Assembly: GCF_000416985.1 (NCBI RefSeq)
Contig: NZ_ATDL01000022.1
Location: 310,001-374,000, forward strand
DNA: 64,000 nucleotides
DNA from: Sphingobacterium paucimobilis HER1398
GTDB taxonomy: Bacteria; Bacteroidota; Bacteroidia; Sphingobacteriales; Sphingobacteriaceae
Direction of reading: 5' to 3'
Shown: piece after piece, positions 1 through 9,795 of the stretch
How the letters are laid out: each line of letters opens with the position of its first letter
Position numbering within the stretch: position 1 is the first letter of the stretch
Translations under genes and position numbers: made by a program
Notes under the pieces: generated by a model
Database searches by the model: none
Told to the model about the DNA's origin: nothing
Seen by the model: the letters and a program-made list of their open reading frames with translations, nothing else

Positions 1-667
1 CAACGCGTACGGAGTCATTGGCCGACACTTGTATACTTGCTACAAATCCTAGGATCGTATCTTTAAACACCAACATGAGAATGGCAGAGGCAGCACCTAA
101 GGATGCCAGAAACAACCAAGGAGATTTTCCGGTCAGCAACGATACGATCAGCATTCCTACTACAAAAATCAAGAAAATCTGTATAACCTGGAGGTAACTG
201 TCTACCGGTTTGTTGCCGAAAGCTTTGGTGCTCCGGAGAATGTCTCTTACTGTCCGAAGAATACTATTAATCAGGGCATAGATTGCGAAGATCATCAAAA
301 TACTGAGAAGGGTACTCAATGTACTGCTGAACACCGGAAACCCAACGAATATAAAAGGGAATACCTGCTGGGCGATAAGAACCAAGAACAAGCGACTCAG
401 ATGTACCTGCACTCTATTGTCCAACAAACGGTCATCCCAGTCTGTATTTGTCTTTTTAATAAAACTACTGGCCAGGGTATTGAAGAGATACCGTGTGATA
501 TAATAGACAATCGCCAAAAGTATACATGTTGCTAAAAACAGGGTAGCAGAAACCAGCAAATGATTAACATGATCTGCTAACCCAAAGCTCTTAATCCATT
601 CAAATGTTTCCTGGTAAACTGCACTAGTCGATTGTTCACTAAAATTAAGTATCGTTGTTTCTTTCAT
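1..667 (-). CDS. Mechanosensitive ion channel, MscS/YbdG-like (3' end outside window)
   Basis: The reverse strand from an ATG at 667 is open to the window edge, giving about 222 residues of the N-terminal part. Four to five hydrophobic segments are visible. The last one carries the Gly/Ala-rich pore-helix pattern of MscS channels (LASLGAASAILML then FKDTILGFVASIQV). The cytoplasmic beta domain would lie beyond the edge. MscS-family channels open under membrane tension and release solutes during hypo-osmotic shock. The long N-terminal membrane region and the motif KTNTDWDDRLLDNR resemble the YbdG/MscM branch. The family is clear; the branch is an inference. Confidence 0.8.
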   Translation of the reverse strand, partial: MKETTILNFSEQSTSAVYQETFEWIKSFGLADHVNHLLVSATLFLATCILLAIVYYITRYLFNTLASSFIKKTNTDWDDRLLDNRVQVHLSRLFLVLIAQQVFPFIFVGFPVFSSTLSTLLSILMIFAIYALINSILRTVRDILRSTKAFGNKPVDSYLQVIQIFLIFVVGMLIVSLLTGKSPWLFLASLGAASAILMLVFKDTILGFVASIQVSANDSVRV

Positions 668-784
668 TTTTATCTTTTTGTAGATCTCTTTTACACCTTA
701 CTCTTTCGCCCTAACCTTTCCTCATACCACACCAATGATCTATTTTAAGACAGCCCCTCGCCGATCAAGTAAAAAAGATAACGG

Positions 785-1717
785 CTATTTAATACCGCAA
801 TCTTTTAACCATAGCAAGCAATGATCAAACCACTTGTCCTGCGTGGTACGATTATTAAGCCCAAATCCGTGCCCTCCTTCAGGATAGATATGCATCTGCG
901 CTTTTACCTGATGCTGGAGTAAAGCTTGATAGAATGCTATTGTATTCTCCACCTTTACAATCTTATCATTGCCTGCATGCACGAGAAAGGCCGGTGGTGT
1001 ATCCGTTGTCACGTTTTCTTCGCTAGAAAAAGCAGTAATCATCTCTGCTGGTGGATTTTTTCCGATCAAGTTGTTTCGAGATCCTATATGCCCAATGGAA
1101 TCCTTAAAAGAAATCACTGGATACATTAAAATCACAAAATCGGGCCTGACATTCGATGTATTCCCCTCCAACACCGGTTTATGAAAACGGGTCGCTAAGC
1201 TGGATGCAAGGTGTCCGCCCGCCGAAAAACCAATAACACCTACCTTACCCGGATCGACCTGCCATCTATCTGCATTACTTCGAATCACAGCCATTGCCTG
1301 CTGTGCATCCTGTAATGGCCCTTTACTCTTATCGATCATAGTACGCTCACTGGGCATTCTATACTTTAACACGAATGCCGAAATACCATTTTTCTGAAAA
1401 GCCAATGCGATATCATGTCCTTCCTTTTCTATTGCTAAGCCCCCGTACCCACCACCTGGACAGATCAAGATAGCAGGAGACGGTTTCTCGCTTCCCTGGA
1501 CAAGATAAGAAGTCAGTGTAGGCTGGGATACTTTCGTAATCCAAGCTCCTCCAGACTGGCGTGGGTTCTGTGTTTCTATATTCTCTGCCGACAATGCATC
1601 GGGAATGGCTCCTTCATATAAATTGATTTCCTCTTGTGAAAAAGACCATTTTCCAAGTAGAACAAAAAACAGGCACAGTAATAATGGTCTGTTCATTAAT
1701 ATCGTAATCTGTTTCAT
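785..1717 (-). CDS. Secreted alpha/beta-hydrolase, acetyl-esterase type
   Basis: This 310-residue protein has an N-terminal signal segment (residues 1-28) and an alpha/beta-hydrolase core. The oxyanion-side motif GGGYGG is at about 88-93, the nucleophile elbow GFSAGGH holds Ser165, and the likely acid and base are Asp251 (AGNDKI) and His283 (EGGHGFG). The pattern fits the secreted carbohydrate-esterase/BD-FAE-like group often found near polysaccharide-use loci, which removes acetyl or other acyl groups from glycans. The SusCD pair and sugar operon downstream make a deacetylating role plausible. The true substrate is not visible. Confidence 0.8.
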   Translation of the reverse strand: MKQITILMNRPLLLCLFFVLLGKWSFSQEEINLYEGAIPDALSAENIETQNPRQSGGAWITKVSQPTLTSYLVQGSEKPSPAILICPGGGYGGLAIEKEGHDIALAFQKNGISAFVLKYRMPSERTMIDKSKGPLQDAQQAMAVIRSNADRWQVDPGKVGVIGFSAGGHLASSLATRFHKPVLEGNTSNVRPDFVILMYPVISFKDSIGHIGSRNNLIGKNPPAEMITAFSSEENVTTDTPPAFLVHAGNDKIVKVENTIAFYQALLQHQVKAQMHIYPEGGHGFGLNNRTTQDKWFDHCLLWLKDCGIK

Positions 1718-2205
1718 TTTATTAGCTTAATATAAAAATCACCAACTTAAATCTTTTTTATCATAATACATAATGCGTCCAGTCTCTACACCGATCAAAA
1801 GTGCTTTTTTACTTTCTCCAATAGCTCCTACCGTCGGGGTAAGTTTAAATATACTTTTACAGACTACTTATTTATGAAATCTTTTTTACGGAAACGGAGA
1901 AGCTCTATATCTGATTTCAAATATAGTATAAGCGTATCTATTTCCAAAATAAAGACAATGCGAATTTACAGAGTTCGGAAAGACCTAAAAACACAGAAAA
2001 CATCCGTATTAAACATCTGATCGACCAAAAAAATAAAATATTTAATCAATGATTATTTCCAAAACCACGGTATGAGAACCGCCTGAAACCTATTTGGACA
2101 TATGAAATACTCATGTTTAGCGAAGCGCAAACACCCATAAGTATTCCATATGACAGATAAAAAACAGATTATACACATATGAAATGTGGGTCTGTTCAGC
2201 GAGCG
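1718..2205. other. Gene-free stretch, AT-rich
   Basis: No convincing coding region. It holds an 11-bp direct repeat (ACATATGAAAT at 2099-2109 and 2175-2185) and AT-rich promoter-like sequence upstream of the esterase gene. Nothing else was recognised. Confidence 0.5.
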
Positions 2206-2976
2206 CTATACTTTTCTTTTATAAATCAAATAGACACCCCTATCTCCTCTTGAGCTTTGTCCATTATTCAAGCTTAATATAACCGCTTGGTTTTTCGCAG
2301 ATGTGGTAGGTACTTCAAACAATTTTGCTTCTAGCTGATAGCCATAATCGGTATTGCTGGTCTCCGTCTTAAAATCAACATCTCCTTCCTGCATGTTTAG
2401 CGTTAGATATGCAATACCGTCCCAATAAGAAATAGGTTGAAAATCAAAATTATCCTTTTCATAGATACGAAGAGGATTTAACACACGCCAATTAAAGTGA
2501 TTACGTTTAAAATAGGATAGATAAAGCGGACCTTCTCCTTTATCCAACCTAAAGCTTTGGGCAGCCAACTTATCCATAACAAAATATCCTCCTTCTGCAG
2601 GCATTTCCTTTTCTCCAAGCACTTGCAATACATTTCCTTCAAAATCAATTTCCGTCCAAAATGACCGATCATAAAAAACATGATCTTCAATGGTTCTCAC
2701 ACTCGCCACTGATAGATACCATATACTCTCTCCTTTGGGATCTAAATATAAAGCATCTTCATCCTTTTTATTTCCCAACGACAGACAGGGCACATAGTCA
2801 AGTTCAGTAGCGGATAATCTCTTAATAACATACGGTCCACTTTTTCTTATCTCTGAAAGATAACGATAGCTCTGATAGGATATCTTATTACTACTCTGCG
2901 GGAATGCACACCACATCACCAATGATGTCATCACCAGCAGTGACAGCAAGATAACCTGTTTAGGGGTCAGTTTCAT
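2206..2976 (-). CDS. Hypothetical membrane-anchored protein
   Basis: About 256 residues, started at the Met of MKLTPKQV because a hydrophobic segment follows at once; an ATG nine codons upstream (3003) is also possible. After the N-terminal membrane segment, which lacks a canonical lipobox, the rest is soluble with many aromatic residues and beta-rich stretches, and would face the periplasm. No family was recognised. It sits just downstream of the SusD terminator, so it is probably transcribed on its own. Confidence 0.6.
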   Translation of the reverse strand: MKLTPKQVILLSLLVMTSLVMWCAFPQSSNKISYQSYRYLSEIRKSGPYVIKRLSATELDYVPCLSLGNKKDEDALYLDPKGESIWYLSVASVRTIEDHVFYDRSFWTEIDFEGNVLQVLGEKEMPAEGGYFVMDKLAAQSFRLDKGEGPLYLSYFKRNHFNWRVLNPLRIYEKDNFDFQPISYWDGIAYLTLNMQEGDVDFKTETSNTDYGYQLEAKLFEVPTTSAKNQAVILSLNNGQSSRGDRGVYLIYKRKV

Positions 2977-3050
2977 ATATAGGGTCTTTACATAGCTATA
3001 CACAGATACATCAAAATGTTACCCTTGTTATAGAAGAAACAGAAACAAAA

Positions 3051-3080
3051 AAAACCGTATCTTCTTAAGATACGGCTTTT
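3051..3080 (-). terminator. Terminator of the first SusC/SusD operon
   Basis: CCGTATCTT (3055-3063) pairs with AAGATACGG (3067-3075) around a 3-nt loop, flanked by A and T runs. On the minus strand the hairpin is followed by a run of eight T. Confidence 0.85.
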
Positions 3081-3085
3081 CTACA

Positions 3086-4630
3086 CTATTTATTCCACCA
3101 TACTTTCGTACTGATGACATCGTCGCCCTGGCGAGCCAGCGCTTCTCTATAGCTGGTCCTATTGGTACTCTGCTCTTTCAATGGATAGATAAACCGATTA
3201 GGAATCTCCTCACCTACCTCTGGCAAGAATTGATAAGACACCTGTGCACCTTTCACCTCACCTGTCCACACAACCTCTCCTTTTTTCACCAAAAACAGCG
3301 GATAGCCTGTTCTTCGTATTTCCGACCACCCCTCTATTCCCTGATTGAATAAGGCCAGATATTTCTGACTCAACACATTTTCCTTGTTAGCGACAGACAA
3401 CAGGTTCACATAGTCATCGACTTCATTCTGGCCAATCTGCCACTTCTCTAAAGACGCGCGCACCCCTTTTCTATACGCTTGGTCATCCCACCCCTTTATC
3501 TCCGAAATCAAGAATTCCACCTCCGCATACTCCATCAACACTTCTCCGTAGTTGGCCGCATTAATAACGGCTCCTGGAAGCGATATAGAGTCCACAGGGA
3601 ATAAATCAGCTGCCTCCAAGGGCAGACCGTACGGCTGTCCAAAATATATGCCTTTGCTATTAGGCTTCGCAAATATTGGCAAGCGTGGATCCGCTATTCC
3701 AAAAGGCCCTCTATCCCCCTTCAATACATCGACAATAACATGCGATACCGCAAAGTCCTTTCTGTTAGCAGTCACCGTCGCCTGATATAAAGGCGCTTGA
3801 TTGGGAGAAGAATTTGAATATTTCAATACGGCATTATCAGCATTGGATTCAAAAACACCTTTGGCCAATGCATCGTTGATATGCTCCGTGGCCAAAGTCG
3901 GCAGTTTATGCGCGATACGATTCGCCAGGCGCAACCTCAGACTGTTCGCAAACTTAGCCCATTTCAGGTTATTGCCATCATAAATAATATCTGCATTTTT
4001 AAAAGTCTGTAATGTCTTGTATTTAAGCAACGTATCTGCTGACTGTTTCAATTCATTCAAGATGTCCGTATATATCTTCTCCTGGGGAGCATACTTCGGA
4101 GTAAGATTATCCGGATTCTGCTGTAATGCCTCAAAATCGGGATCTTTACTACTATACGACTGATACGGGATATCCCCAAAAACATCGGTCAGGTTATGAA
4201 AGGCATAGGATTTCAATATACGAGCTATAGCTATCTGATTCGCATTTGTACCGACCCCGCCGATAGTCACCCATTCCTTGGTTTGTCCGTCTACATTCAA
4301 CTTAATAATCTCATTGATATTATTCAATGCCCGATTAATACCTGTCCAAAAATCATCCGAATAGTTGACTGGCATCATATAACGCGATTGATCGGTATAG
4401 ATATTCTGGCTGAAATATTGCGCATACAATTGTGCGCCACGGAGATTCAAATCAGGATTGCGAACCGTATTTACCAAAAGTCGCTCACTGCTCACCAACA
4501 GGCTTGCAGTACTGACCGCAGCAGGTCTGTTGGGATCTGTATTGATTTCTTCAAAAATACGATCAGAACATCCGACAAACACGGAAGTTGTCCACAATAG
4601 TCCTATAATATATTTATATACTTTCATCAC
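3086..4630 (-). CDS. SusD/RagB-family outer-membrane lipoprotein (SusD-like 2)
   Basis: A 514-residue surface lipoprotein: the signal segment ends at Cys21 (SVFVGCSDR), then a helical TPR-type fold. INTDPN and LRGAQLYAQYFSQN near the start are typical of the SusD-like_2 subfamily. SusD proteins form the lid of the SusC barrel and bind the ligand at the cell surface. The gene starts 3 bp after the SusC gene, so the two are co-transcribed, and a terminator follows. The ligand cannot be read from sequence. This subfamily is often paired with non-starch or peptide substrates. Confidence 0.92.
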   Translation of the reverse strand: MMKVYKYIIGLLWTTSVFVGCSDRIFEEINTDPNRPAAVSTASLLVSSERLLVNTVRNPDLNLRGAQLYAQYFSQNIYTDQSRYMMPVNYSDDFWTGINRALNNINEIIKLNVDGQTKEWVTIGGVGTNANQIAIARILKSYAFHNLTDVFGDIPYQSYSSKDPDFEALQQNPDNLTPKYAPQEKIYTDILNELKQSADTLLKYKTLQTFKNADIIYDGNNLKWAKFANSLRLRLANRIAHKLPTLATEHINDALAKGVFESNADNAVLKYSNSSPNQAPLYQATVTANRKDFAVSHVIVDVLKGDRGPFGIADPRLPIFAKPNSKGIYFGQPYGLPLEAADLFPVDSISLPGAVINAANYGEVLMEYAEVEFLISEIKGWDDQAYRKGVRASLEKWQIGQNEVDDYVNLLSVANKENVLSQKYLALFNQGIEGWSEIRRTGYPLFLVKKGEVVWTGEVKGAQVSYQFLPEVGEEIPNRFIYPLKEQSTNRTSYREALARQGDDVISTKVWWNK

Positions 4631-4633
4631 GTT

Positions 4634-7600
4634 CTAAAATTTAACATTTACATTAAAACCATAAGTCACTGGTGTAGGAATATTTCCGCCCTCGATCCCC
4701 TGCACATTACCACCACTCGATGTAAATTCAGGATCGATATATTTGCTCTTCGTATAGATATTCCACAGATTACGACCGTACAGCGACACCCCAATATCTT
4801 TAATGGTATTCGTATTGTTGATTTTGAAATTGTATCCCAGTGTAAGCTCCCGCAATTTGACGAAAGTAGCATCAAAAATGGAGAACGCCGTAGGTCCGTT
4901 ATATTCGTTTCTAGCCCACTGTTGTGCTGTCACCCGAGTATCGTTTTCCTTCACATTGCTTACCGTATAGGTCCCATCTGCATTAAAATTGACATCAGCT
5001 TTTACGCCATCCAATACGACACCCGTTTCGCGGATATTATTAGCCGCTGTCTTGTCCAATATCCCAGCATACATACCTACCTTATACGTTTGGGAGAAGA
5101 ACCTACCACCGACTCGACCATCAATCAGAAAACCCAGGTTAAAGCGTTTGTAGCGAAATTGATTCTGGAATCCAAATATATACTTAGGCAATACCGAGCC
5201 CAGTGGTGTCAATTGAGACGTCTTCATATACAAGCCATCTTTGTCCAACACTTTACGTCCATCATTTGCATACACAAAATCGTATCCCAGGAACTGACCA
5301 TAAGCTTCCCCTTCCCGTGCGACCAGATTAACCAGGACATCACTTAGCGTCAGGGTATTGACCATCTCATCGATCTCCACGATTTCATTCCGATTTCTAG
5401 ACCAGTTCAACATGGTATTCCACTCGAAGTCCGTCTGTTTGACCGGAGTACCAGTCAGTGTGATCTCCAGTCCCTTATTGTTGATTTTCCCTGCATTAAG
5501 CACTTTTGTTTCGTAACCAAAAGACGAAGAAACCGGAACAGCTAATATCTGATTACGCGAATCATTATTATAATAGGTTACATCCAGCCCCAATCTGTTA
5601 CGGAACAACTGTACCTGTAACCCTGTCTCCCAGGAGCTTGTCATCTCTGGCTTTAAGAATTCATTATTCAACTTTTGCGACAGGCTGTTAGCTGGTCTGC
5701 CATCAAAAGCCTGTTCTACGTCATACGCCTTAGCCAATTGATAAGGCTCTGTAGCGTTACCTACCTGTGCCCATCCCAACCGTATTTTAGCAAAAGAAAG
5801 CCATTCCAATTGCTTCAATGCTTCCAACTGGCTCAGGATAACACTACCTGTTACTGAGGGATACAGAAACGAGTTGTTGTCAATTGGTAATGTCGATGAC
5901 CAATCGTTGCGCAGTGTAGCATCCAAGAACAGATAGTCAGCGTAGCCGACAGACACACTGGCGTATAGAGACGGTGTCCTCGTATGATACCGGAAGTTGT
6001 CGACCTTCACGGACGATGCATTTTTTAAATTGTAATAGTTAGGCACTACCAGTCCTCCCTGTGTGATGGCATAATCCACTTTACGCTGCTGATCTCTCAA
6101 ATTGGCCCCGACATTGGCTACCAAAGACCAATCATTCCATCTCTTATTGGCAGTTGCCAAAAATTCATAATTATACTCGTTCAATGTATTTGCCGCTTCT
6201 TCATATTGCGATGTACTTCTGGAATAAACCGCGATCCGGTCTTGCGATCTAAATTGATAAATATCACCATGCGCTTTGGCATTCAGCGTCAACCAATCGC
6301 TGACCTCGTACTGCAATCCCACATTACCATAGAACCGATCCCTCTGCTCCTCGAGATAACTCTCATAAGCAGACCAGAATGGATTATCGATAAAACGTGT
6401 TGCTTCTGCTGCTGTGGTATTCTGCCAGCCCGTCCTGTTCCAGGCTTTTGGTGTCCCATCAGCGCGTTTATAATCTTCCAATATCTTATAGTCGACTTGT
6501 ACCGCTCCCCATTGAAAAGCTTCTAACATGATATTTCTGTTGGACGCCCCCGACCATGGTTTACCTACAGAGCCATTCCTTACATAGTTCAGATTAGAGG
6601 TAATACGTATCTTTCCCACCTGCGTGCCCCCCGAAAAATTCAACGTATTCCTGTTCAATGTAGCGTTCGGAACCGTACCACGTACATTCTTGTTGGTATA
6701 CGAAAATCTGTAATTTGTATTATTACTCGTCCCTGCTATCGCAATATTATTGGTATTAGCCAGTCCTGTTCGAAAGAAATAACCTACATCATGTTTGGGA
6801 TACACCCAGGGCGTAGGTTGTAGATAAGCTGCCTCATCTTCTGGATCCAATGCATACCACTGCAACACCTGCCGCCCATCCAGACGCGGCCCCCAACTTT
6901 CGTCCGAAGCATAATCTACAATCTGATAATCCTTTCCTTCGATCGCTTGCGTTTTGAAATCTGTAGAATAGCCCTGTCCATATAGTTTCTGACGTTGAGG
7001 CAGACGAACCACATTTTCAAACTCCAGTCCGGTATTTACCGAGATATCTACCCGTTCATGTTTGGCTGCTTTTTTGGTTGTAATCAAGATCACACCATTG
7101 GCAGCCCTCGAGCCATACAATGCTGCTGCTGTCGGACCTTTCAACACAGTGACATTCTCGATATCGTCCGGATTAATATCCTGGATCAAATTTCCAACAT
7201 CTTTTCCGGCACTCCCGTTGATAGTCGATGCCGTATTCAGGTCACTATTATCTATAGGCGTACCATCGATGACGTACAGAGGCTGATTATTACCTGCAAT
7301 AGAGTTAATACCCCGTAAGAGTACGCGAGAAGAACCGCCCATATTACCTCCCGAAGAAATGACCTGCAGGCCTGCAACCTTACCCGACAGTGCACTGACC
7401 GCATTGGTAGGCCTGGTTTGTAATTCTGCCCCTTTTACCTCCTGTACGGCATATCCCAAGGCTTTCTTTTCCCGAGATATCCCCAAGGCTGTAACGACTA
7501 CCTCACTCAATTGCTCCGATGCAGGATCCAATGTGATCAGTAGATTTTCCGACAGTGAAAAATTACGTAATACCTGCTCCTCGTAGCCGACATAACGCAC

Positions 7601-7819
7601 GCTAATACTCGGTTTGTCTGACTTGATAGACAATGAAAAACGTCCTTCAGCATCGGTCTGCGTCTGTACCAGGGTAGCTAAATCGGTAATGGTAGCGCCC
7701 GAGACAGCCTGTCCCTGCTGATTTATGACTCTCCCCGTAAGGGTAGATTGGGCATAGATTTTTCCTGTCCCTAGGGCAATAGCGGCCCACACGAGACTTG
7801 TATGTAAAGCTCTGTTCAT
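4634..7819 (-). CDS. SusC/RagA-family TonB-dependent receptor
   Basis: 1061 residues: signal peptide (1-23), a carboxypeptidase-regulatory-like beta-sandwich (about 25-107, beginning LTGRVINQQGQAVSGATI), a TonB plug (about 115-250) with the SusC signature LRGINSIAGNNQPLYVIDG, and a 22-strand barrel ending in an aromatic-rich tail (NVNVKF). It imports the ligand captured by the adjacent SusD using TonB energy. No sigma/anti-sigma pair lies next to it, so control is probably by an unlinked regulator. The sugar operon that starts beyond 8397 may supply the catabolism for this transporter, but they are separate transcription units. Confidence 0.95.
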   Translation of the reverse strand: MNRALHTSLVWAAIALGTGKIYAQSTLTGRVINQQGQAVSGATITDLATLVQTQTDAEGRFSLSIKSDKPSISVRYVGYEEQVLRNFSLSENLLITLDPASEQLSEVVVTALGISREKKALGYAVQEVKGAELQTRPTNAVSALSGKVAGLQVISSGGNMGGSSRVLLRGINSIAGNNQPLYVIDGTPIDNSDLNTASTINGSAGKDVGNLIQDINPDDIENVTVLKGPTAAALYGSRAANGVILITTKKAAKHERVDISVNTGLEFENVVRLPQRQKLYGQGYSTDFKTQAIEGKDYQIVDYASDESWGPRLDGRQVLQWYALDPEDEAAYLQPTPWVYPKHDVGYFFRTGLANTNNIAIAGTSNNTNYRFSYTNKNVRGTVPNATLNRNTLNFSGGTQVGKIRITSNLNYVRNGSVGKPWSGASNRNIMLEAFQWGAVQVDYKILEDYKRADGTPKAWNRTGWQNTTAAEATRFIDNPFWSAYESYLEEQRDRFYGNVGLQYEVSDWLTLNAKAHGDIYQFRSQDRIAVYSRSTSQYEEAANTLNEYNYEFLATANKRWNDWSLVANVGANLRDQQRKVDYAITQGGLVVPNYYNLKNASSVKVDNFRYHTRTPSLYASVSVGYADYLFLDATLRNDWSSTLPIDNNSFLYPSVTGSVILSQLEALKQLEWLSFAKIRLGWAQVGNATEPYQLAKAYDVEQAFDGRPANSLSQKLNNEFLKPEMTSSWETGLQVQLFRNRLGLDVTYYNNDSRNQILAVPVSSSFGYETKVLNAGKINNKGLEITLTGTPVKQTDFEWNTMLNWSRNRNEIVEIDEMVNTLTLSDVLVNLVAREGEAYGQFLGYDFVYANDGRKVLDKDGLYMKTSQLTPLGSVLPKYIFGFQNQFRYKRFNLGFLIDGRVGGRFFSQTYKVGMYAGILDKTAANNIRETGVVLDGVKADVNFNADGTYTVSNVKENDTRVTAQQWARNEYNGPTAFSIFDATFVKLRELTLGYNFKINNTNTIKDIGVSLYGRNLWNIYTKSKYIDPEFTSSGGNVQGIEGGNIPTPVTYGFNVNVKF

Positions 7820-8178
7820 ACTAAAAAAACAATAATTAATGGGTTAAAAATTAATGGTTAATGTCTCTGGGGATAATTCTTTCCTCCTATATTATCCCCT
7901 CAACACATTCGTAAAAAAGGTTGTCCTATCATGTTTTGACTATTAGAAATACAAATATACATTAAGTCTACCAAAATAGTAGATATTATTACAAAATATT
8001 TTATAACCGGATCATGGACCTGTACAATCCATTCTAATACAACAACAAAAACAAGGCATTTTTGTTTGAGTCCATCCACAACATAAATTCTCCATTTTAC
8101 GGTTTCCCATATTTTCATGCCGATCATAAACTTATCTTTGCCCATTACGATCTTATATTTAAATCGCAGTTAGAATAC
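7820..8178. other. Gene-free leader between SusC and a small membrane gene
   Basis: AT-rich divergent intergenic region with no credible coding sequence. It must hold the SusC promoter (see the -7 element at 7952-7959) and the start region of the small plus-strand gene. An alternative ATG for that gene at 8062 is judged less likely. Confidence 0.5.
7952..7959 (-). promoter_or_regulatory. Possible -7 element upstream of SusC
   Basis: The minus strand reads TATATTTG, an exact match to the Bacteroidota -7 consensus TAnnTTTG, 133 bp before the SusC start. No TTTG lies at the usual -33 spacing, so the promoter may need an activator. Confidence 0.3.
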
Positions 8179-8388
8179 ATGCAGCTACCTTTTTTTTATA
8201 CAACAGAGCTCTTATTGATTATGATTGCACTGTTCAGCTTCTTCGTCTATACCGTTTACCATGCGTTAAACAATCCTCGTCTTTACAATACGCAGCGACT
8301 TATCTGGGTCTTAATTATTCTTTTAGCTACGCTTTTGGGATGGATTGCCTATTGGAGCTACGGTAAAAACGGTAATATCAAAAAGTGA
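8179..8388 (+). CDS. Small two-helix membrane protein, PLDc_N-like
   Basis: Started at the ATG before QLPFFYTTELL, giving 69 residues with two membrane segments and a short basic tail. The ending (LIWVLIILLATLLGWIAYW then YGKNG) matches the pattern of small PLDc_N-type proteins, in which two helices enclose a conserved asparagine/arginine turn (here NNPRLYNTQR). Function is unknown for such free-standing domains. A strong hairpin terminator begins 9 bp after the stop. Confidence 0.6.
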   Translation: MQLPFFYTTELLLIMIALFSFFVYTVYHALNNPRLYNTQRLIWVLIILLATLLGWIAYWSYGKNGNIKK

Positions 8389-8396
8389 CTATAAAC

Positions 8397-8425
8397 AACG
8401 GGCTCCTCAAAAGAGGAGCCCGTTT
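8397..8425. terminator. Bidirectional terminator
   Basis: A perfect 12-bp stem (8397-8408 with 8413-8424) around an AAAA loop, GC-rich, with T residues at the 3' end. It separates the small plus-strand gene from the end of the minus-strand sugar operon. Confidence 0.85.
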
Positions 8426-8471
8426 CGATTCGCATCGTATTATTGCATATAAACAGAGCGACTTGGAGCCG

Positions 8472-9776
8472 CTAATTTACACGGACAAGCTTGATCTGTA
8501 TATATTCCGTTCCATGTTGATCGACGAATTGGTTAAAAGCAATTTTATCGTCCTTTCTCGAAAATACCGGTGCCCCCACTACTTTTAGATCCGCAGGCGT
8601 ATTGGCAGTCAAGCGGTCGAGTCCTTTTGACTCCAAGTCAAACACGTAGACATCATTATTCGCTACAAACGTCGCTCTATCCCCGCTATTACTGATATTT
8701 ATCGGCGAAGAGACAGAAAAGTCAAAACTCGATATATAATCAAAATCACCAGTAGCTACCTCACATCGAACCAACTGATTACGTCCCTGCTCATCCTTTG
8801 CCAAGGCATAGATATAGCGACCATCGGGCGAGCTTCGCAACCAATGTCTCAAATCGGACAGCCCTTTAGATGTACGCGACAGTCGCTGCTGCTGTACGCC
8901 GCTCGGCACATGGGGACGCTCCCCCATTCGACCTACCGCTACGGTATCCTTCGTGATCGTTGCGGGATCTATCGCCACGGTATAAATCTCTGTTATGGTC
9001 TCGCCCTTATCATTTCGTGTATTTCCTTGAAACGCTATTTTAGAGGAACCATGAACACCGACCCAACATTCATCAAAAGCCTTTGATATTTCGTCCGACC
9101 CCGGCTTGGGCTCCCGCACCACATCACTCACTATCGCCGAATACAGCGCTCCATTATTATTCCCCTTGCCCTTAGGCACAGCTACCCCACCGACACTCGG
9201 CACCATCACGCCTACCGTCCGCAAATCAGGATCTACAAACTCATCGTTGTACGTAAAACTGATCAGCTTTCCGTCACCGCTCCAGCCATGCGAATGCGTC
9301 CCGCCCCGTAAGGCTCCTGCAGTATATGGCGCCATCACATCACGGGCATCCATATGTATCCCCTGCATAGGCTTGTCCGTACGTATGGCCAGGCCAAATC
9401 GCCTCGTCATATCATAAGGCTCTGCCTCGTTGGCATCGTACAGACCGTGTATAAACACGACTGTATTTTCCTTCGGACTGAAAGAGGCCGCCCCTACACC
9501 CGGACCGTAGATCGTCTGATGATCTGTTTTGTAAAGTATACGCTCTTCTCCCGTATGCACATGGACCATCCCGATGACCGAAGTCTCTCCGATTTTGGTA
9601 TCGTCATTACGTCCATCAAAAACAATCCATTCATCATCTGGAGAAAAAACACCATTATGGTGTATGGTATGGCCAGCGGCCGATATGGTCAAGGTTGACA
9701 CCTTAGATTCACTCATGCAACTATTGAAAATAACAGGTAAAAAACAAAAAAACAAACCGCTAAACCGCAAACTCAT
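8472..9776 (-). CDS. DUF3748 lipoprotein (YidR-like beta-propeller)
   Basis: 434 residues with a lipoprotein signal (Cys20 in FNSCMSES) and WD/TolB-like propeller repeats (FSPDDEWIVFDGR, WSGDGKLISFTYND, SSPDGRYIYALAKD). Blocks such as APYTAGALRGGTHSH, DLRTVGVMVP and PGSDEISKAF closely match the DUF3748 family of Escherichia coli YidR from memory, so the family call is good although its function is unknown. It is the last gene of the operon, 19 bp after the sialidase-fold gene. The lipid anchor suggests a periplasmic or surface role, perhaps binding or cleaving a glycan. Confidence 0.82.
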   Translation of the reverse strand: MSLRFSGLFFCFLPVIFNSCMSESKVSTLTISAAGHTIHHNGVFSPDDEWIVFDGRNDDTKIGETSVIGMVHVHTGEERILYKTDHQTIYGPGVGAASFSPKENTVVFIHGLYDANEAEPYDMTRRFGLAIRTDKPMQGIHMDARDVMAPYTAGALRGGTHSHGWSGDGKLISFTYNDEFVDPDLRTVGVMVPSVGGVAVPKGKGNNNGALYSAIVSDVVREPKPGSDEISKAFDECWVGVHGSSKIAFQGNTRNDKGETITEIYTVAIDPATITKDTVAVGRMGERPHVPSGVQQQRLSRTSKGLSDLRHWLRSSPDGRYIYALAKDEQGRNQLVRCEVATGDFDYISSFDFSVSSPINISNSGDRATFVANNDVYVFDLESKGLDRLTANTPADLKVVGAPVFSRKDDKIAFNQFVDQHGTEYIQIKLVRVN

Positions 9777-9795
9777 CCTATCAAGATTAATGAAC

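Noticed and set aside
8062..8178. Upstream extension of the small membrane gene from an ATG at 8062
   Set aside because: The added 39 residues have no membrane or conserved pattern, and the start at 8179 gives a normal two-helix protein.
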